In this document: positions 61,062-64,000 of the stretch, piece after piece
Position numbering within the stretch: the stretch's first letter is position 1
Layout: each line of letters starts with the position of its first letter
DNA from: Bacteroides oleiciplenus YIT 12058
GTDB taxonomy: Bacteria; Bacteroidota; Bacteroidia; Bacteroidales; Bacteroidaceae
Length of the DNA: 64,000 bases
Direction: 5' to 3'
Assembly (NCBI RefSeq): GCF_000315485.1
Contig: NZ_JH992941.1
Span: 372,001-436,000 of the forward strand
Position numbers and translations under genes: made by a program
The notes under the pieces: model-generated
What the model was told of the DNA's origin: nothing
Seen by the model: only the letters and a program-made list of their open reading frames with translations
Database searches by the model: none

Positions 61062-64000
61062 ATGAAGAGAAACCTAAACCCTCCTATGAAGAGAGCCCTA
61101 AGGCTTAAAAATCTATTCTTGGCGGTGTGTTTCCTATTAATAGGTACCACCGCTTTTTCTCAGGAACGGACCGTAACCGGTGTCGTTACCGATTCATTCA
61201 ATGAACCGCTGATAGGTGTATCTATAGTAGTACAAGGCACCAATACCGGCGTAGTAACCGGACTGGATGGAGATTACTCTATCCAAGTACCAGCAGGTGC
61301 CACCCTCGATTTCTCATACGTAGGTATGGAGAAACAGAGTATCAAGGTAGGCGACCGGAGCGTTATCAATGTACAACTGAAAGAAGACTCGCAGATGCTT
61401 GCCGAAACAGTGGTCATCGGTTACGGTAGTGCCAAGAAGCGTGACCTCACAGGCTCCATCACCAACATCAAGGGCGATGAGATTGCCAACAAACCTGTAG
61501 CCAACCCACTGTCCGCCCTGCAAGGCAAAGTGGCCGGTGTACAAATCATCAACTCCGGTAAGGCTGGAGCCGACCCGGAAATACGCGTACGTGGTACCAA
61601 CTCTATCAACGGTTATAAACCGCTGTATGTAGTGGATGGGCTGTTCAATGACAACATCAATTTCCTGAATCCGCAGGACATTGAATCCATGGAAATCCTG
61701 AAAGACCCTTCCTCACTCGCCATTTTCGGTGTACGTGGCGCAAACGGCGTTATCATCATCACCACCAAGAAAGCCAAAGAAGGGCAGACCCGCGTAAACA
61801 TCAACGGTTCGTTCGGCTTCAAGGCTGTCACGAATAAGATTGCGATGACGGACGCCGAAGGTTTCAAGCTATTGTATAACGAACAGTTGAGAAACGAAGG
61901 TAACCCGGAATATGATTTCTCGGACTGGACAGGCAATACCAACTGGCAGGACGAAATCTTCCAGACCGGATTTATCACGAACAACAACATCAGCATTAAC
62001 GGTGCATCTGAAAAGCACAGCTTCTACCTCGGCGCAGGTTATGCCTACGAACAAGGCAACATCAAGAATGAAAAGTACAGCAAAATCACGTTGAACATCA
62101 GCAACGATTATAAAGTGACGGACAACTTCAAAGTAGGTTTCCAGTTCAATGGCGCACGTATATTGCCGGCTGACACAAAGAGTGTTGCCACTGCTTTGCG
62201 CGCGGCTCCGGTAGCTCCGGTGTACAATGAAGAATATGGATTATATACTTCACTGCCCGGTTTCCAGAAAGCACAGATGAACAATCCGATGGTAGACGTT
62301 GCACTGAAAGCAAATACCACGAAAGCGGAAAACTACCGTGGTTCGGGCAATATATACGGACAATGGGACTTCCTGAAACATTTCCAGTTCAAGGCGATGT
62401 TCTCATTGGATTATGCATCCAACAGTACGCGGACTTACACACCCATTATCAAGGTGTATGATGCCAGCGCCGAAGGGGATATAGCCACACTGGGCACCGG
62501 AAAGACCGGAGTGAGCCAGGCAAAAGAAACAGAAATGAAGGTGCAAAGCGACTATCTGTTGACGTATACCAACTCATGGGGCGACCATAGTCTGACGGCT
62601 ACAGCCGGTTTCACTACCTATTATAATAAGCTCGAGAATCTGAACGGCGCCCGCACACAAGGTGTAGGTCTGGTTATTCCGGATAATTCGGATAAATGGT
62701 ATGTGAGCATCGGCGATGCAGCTACAGCTACAAACGGGAGTACGCAATGGGAGCGCTCCACCGTGTCGGTGCTGGCACGTATCCTCTACAATTATAAAGG
62801 TAAATATCTGTTCAACGGTTCTTACCGTCGTGACGGTTCTTCCGCATTTTCTTATACTGGCAACCAATGGCAGAATTTCTACTCCGTAGGTCTGGGCTGG
62901 TTGATGAGCGAGGAAGAATGGATGAAAGGTATCGAGTGGTTGGATATGTTGAAGCTGAAAGGCTCATGGGGTACATTGGGTAATCAGAACTTGGACAGAG
63001 CTTATCCGGCAGAGCCGTTGCTGACGAATGCCTATTCTGCTGTATTCGGCACTCCGTCCGCCATCTATCCGGGGTATCAGTTGGCGTATCTACCTAACCC
63101 TAATCTCCGTTGGGAGAAAGTAGAAGCCTGGGAAGTGGGTGCAGAAGCCAACTTCTTCCGCAATCGCCTGCACTTTGAAGGGGTGTACTACAAGAAGAAA
63201 ACGAAAGATTTGCTGGCAGAAGTGCCGGGTATTTCGGGAACAGTACCGGGTATCGGCAACCTGGGCTCCATTGAGAATATGGGTGTGGAACTTGCCCTCA
63301 ACTGGCGCGACCAAATTGGTGACTGGGACTACAACATCGGAGCTAATCTGACGACTATCAAGAATAAAGTACTGAGTCTCGTACAGGAAGGTTACTCCAT
63401 CATTGCCGGAGATAAGAGTCAGAGCTACACAATGGCAGGTTATCCTATCGGATACTTCTACGGTTACAAGGTGGAAGGTGTTTATCAGACTCAGGAGGAG
63501 ATTGATAACTCGCCGAAGAACAAACTGGCAACCGTCACTCCGGGTGACCTGAAGTTCAAGGATGTGAACGGTGACGGTGAAATCACTACGGCAGACCGTA
63601 CGATGATTGGTAACCCGACGCCGGATGTCACTTACGGTATCACACTCGGAGTAGGTTATAAGAATTGGGAATTGGCTGTGGACATGATGGGACAAGGTGG
63701 CAATCAGATTTACCGTACGTGGGATAACTACAACTGGAGCCAGTTCAACTTCATGGAGCAGCGCATGGATCGTTGGCACGGAGAGGGTACAAGCAATACC
63801 CAGCCGTTGCTGAACACGAAGCACACCATCAACAATATGAATTCTGAATATTATGTAGAAGATGGTTCGTTCTTCCGCATCCGTAATGTATCTCTGGCTT
63901 ATAACTTCGACAAGGCACTGATTTCTAAAATCGGCATGCAGGCATTGAAGCTCTACGTAAACATACAGAACCTGAAGACGTGGAAACATAACACCGGATA
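61062..64000 (+). CDS. SusC/RagA-type TonB-dependent receptor, 3' end beyond the window
   Basis: The frame is open for 979 codons to the window edge. The start MKRNLNPPMKRALRLKNLFL has a second ATG eight codons in (MKRALRL) that could also be used. A signal peptide ends at TAFSQ near 34. The regulatory-like domain spans about 37-105 (NEPLIGVSI, GLDGDYSI, YVGME). TonB-box-like TVVIGYGSAKKRDLTGS and plug motifs (YVVDGLFNDN, DIESMEILKDPSSLAIFGVRGANGV) follow, then the barrel with GDLKFKDVNGDGEITTADR, a calcium-loop-like segment common in this subgroup. The upstream region does not contain the leader shared by the three receptors at the left of the window. The partner SusD is probably just outside. 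Confidence 0.94.
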   Translation, partial: MKRNLNPPMKRALRLKNLFLAVCFLLIGTTAFSQERTVTGVVTDSFNEPLIGVSIVVQGTNTGVVTGLDGDYSIQVPAGATLDFSYVGMEKQSIKVGDRSVINVQLKEDSQMLAETVVIGYGSAKKRDLTGSITNIKGDEIANKPVANPLSALQGKVAGVQIINSGKAGADPEIRVRGTNSINGYKPLYVVDGLFNDNINFLNPQDIESMEILKDPSSLAIFGVRGANGVIIITTKKAKEGQTRVNINGSFGFKAVTNKIAMTDAEGFKLLYNEQLRNEGNPEYDFSDWTGNTNWQDEIFQTGFITNNNISINGASEKHSFYLGAGYAYEQGNIKNEKYSKITLNISNDYKVTDNFKVGFQFNGARILPADTKSVATALRAAPVAPVYNEEYGLYTSLPGFQKAQMNNPMVDVALKANTTKAENYRGSGNIYGQWDFLKHFQFKAMFSLDYASNSTRTYTPIIKVYDASAEGDIATLGTGKTGVSQAKETEMKVQSDYLLTYTNSWGDHSLTATAGFTTYYNKLENLNGARTQGVGLVIPDNSDKWYVSIGDAATATNGSTQWERSTVSVLARILYNYKGKYLFNGSYRRDGSSAFSYTGNQWQNFYSVGLGWLMSEEEWMKGIEWLDMLKLKGSWGTLGNQNLDRAYPAEPLLTNAYSAVFGTPSAIYPGYQLAYLPNPNLRWEKVEAWEVGAEANFFRNRLHFEGVYYKKKTKDLLAEVPGISGTVPGIGNLGSIENMGVELALNWRDQIGDWDYNIGANLTTIKNKVLSLVQEGYSIIAGDKSQSYTMAGYPIGYFYGYKVEGVYQTQEEIDNSPKNKLATVTPGDLKFKDVNGDGEITTADRTMIGNPTPDVTYGITLGVGYKNWELAVDMMGQGGNQIYRTWDNYNWSQFNFMEQRMDRWHGEGTSNTQPLLNTKHTINNMNSEYYVEDGSFFRIRNVSLAYNFDKALISKIGMQALKLYVNIQNLKTWKHNTG

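Noticed and set aside
63541-63600. Dockerin-like calcium motif (DVNGDGEITTADR) in the last susC
   Set aside because: A single calcium-loop-like segment is common in this SusC subgroup and does not indicate a cellulosome.
63090-63989. 299-codon open frame opposite the last susC
   Set aside because: It is a mirror of the receptor frame and contains no signal or domain.
1-64000. Prophage, transposon or integrative element
   Set aside because: No integrase, transposase, mobilisation, tail or capsid gene was found, and there is no att-like duplication at the tRNA-Leu gene.

Overview
The window is chromosomal DNA of a gut-type Bacteroides or a close relative (Bacteroidales). The signs are four SusC-type receptors, two SusD-type lipoproteins, Bacteroidales-specific families, and many promoters with the Bacteroides -7 box TAnnTTTG (mostly TATCTTTG). 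There is no phage, insertion sequence or CRISPR array. Most genes are intact, with two clear pseudogenes.

Layout. (1) 1-16212 is an outer-membrane uptake region: a partial susC (minus strand), a deleted AAA-ATPase gene, a susC-susD-lipoprotein operon (minus), a BadF-type sugar kinase, and a susC-susD pair (plus). Three of the susC genes share a ~195-nt 5' leader. In two of them the leader ends in a short vestigial susC start (MNE...) that stops early, and the real receptor begins further downstream. (2) 16334-41418 looks like a peptidoglycan (muropeptide/MurNAc) salvage region. It holds a GHL10-like glycosidase, two NamZ/GH171-type exo-N-acetylmuramidases, a Na+/solute symporter, a Golvesin/amidase-type protein, a phosphoesterase-PQQ protein, a glycosyltransferase, a DUF4922 HIT-like protein, a SpoIID-like protein without a signal peptide, an AmpG-like permease, a D-lactate-dehydrogenase-like FAD/Fe-S protein, a DUF5009 membrane protein, a MurNAc-kinase-like protein, MurQ, and a beta-lactamase/SGNH fusion. 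MurNAc would be released, imported, phosphorylated and cleaved by MurQ to GlcNAc-6-P plus D-lactate, and the lactate oxidised by the neighbouring dehydrogenase. The module DUF5009-kinase-MurQ resembles the murTKQ operon of Tannerella forsythia. (3) 41494-45010 (minus) carries an FKBP lipoprotein, glyS and a DUF4143 ATPase. (4) 45120-53974 (minus) is an ABC-type export locus (ATPase, adaptor, TolC-like channel, FtsX/MacB-type permease) with a histidine kinase and a sigma54-type response regulator. The TolC gene has an in-frame TAG. (5) 54308-59097 (plus) carries parC, a DUF3316-type protein, an S41 peptidase and tRNA-Leu(UAG). (6) The end holds a second AAA-ATPase with a nuclease-like C-terminus and the start of a fourth susC, which is cut by the window edge.

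The most unusual signals are regulatory or repeat-like: the portable susC leader with truncated starts; dyads at the promoters of all three AAA-ATPase loci, 37-44 bp before the start codon; related palindromic or tandem intergenic elements; and two inverted-repeat insertions inside the D-lactate dehydrogenase coding sequence. All functional assignments rest on reading motifs by eye. No database search was possible.
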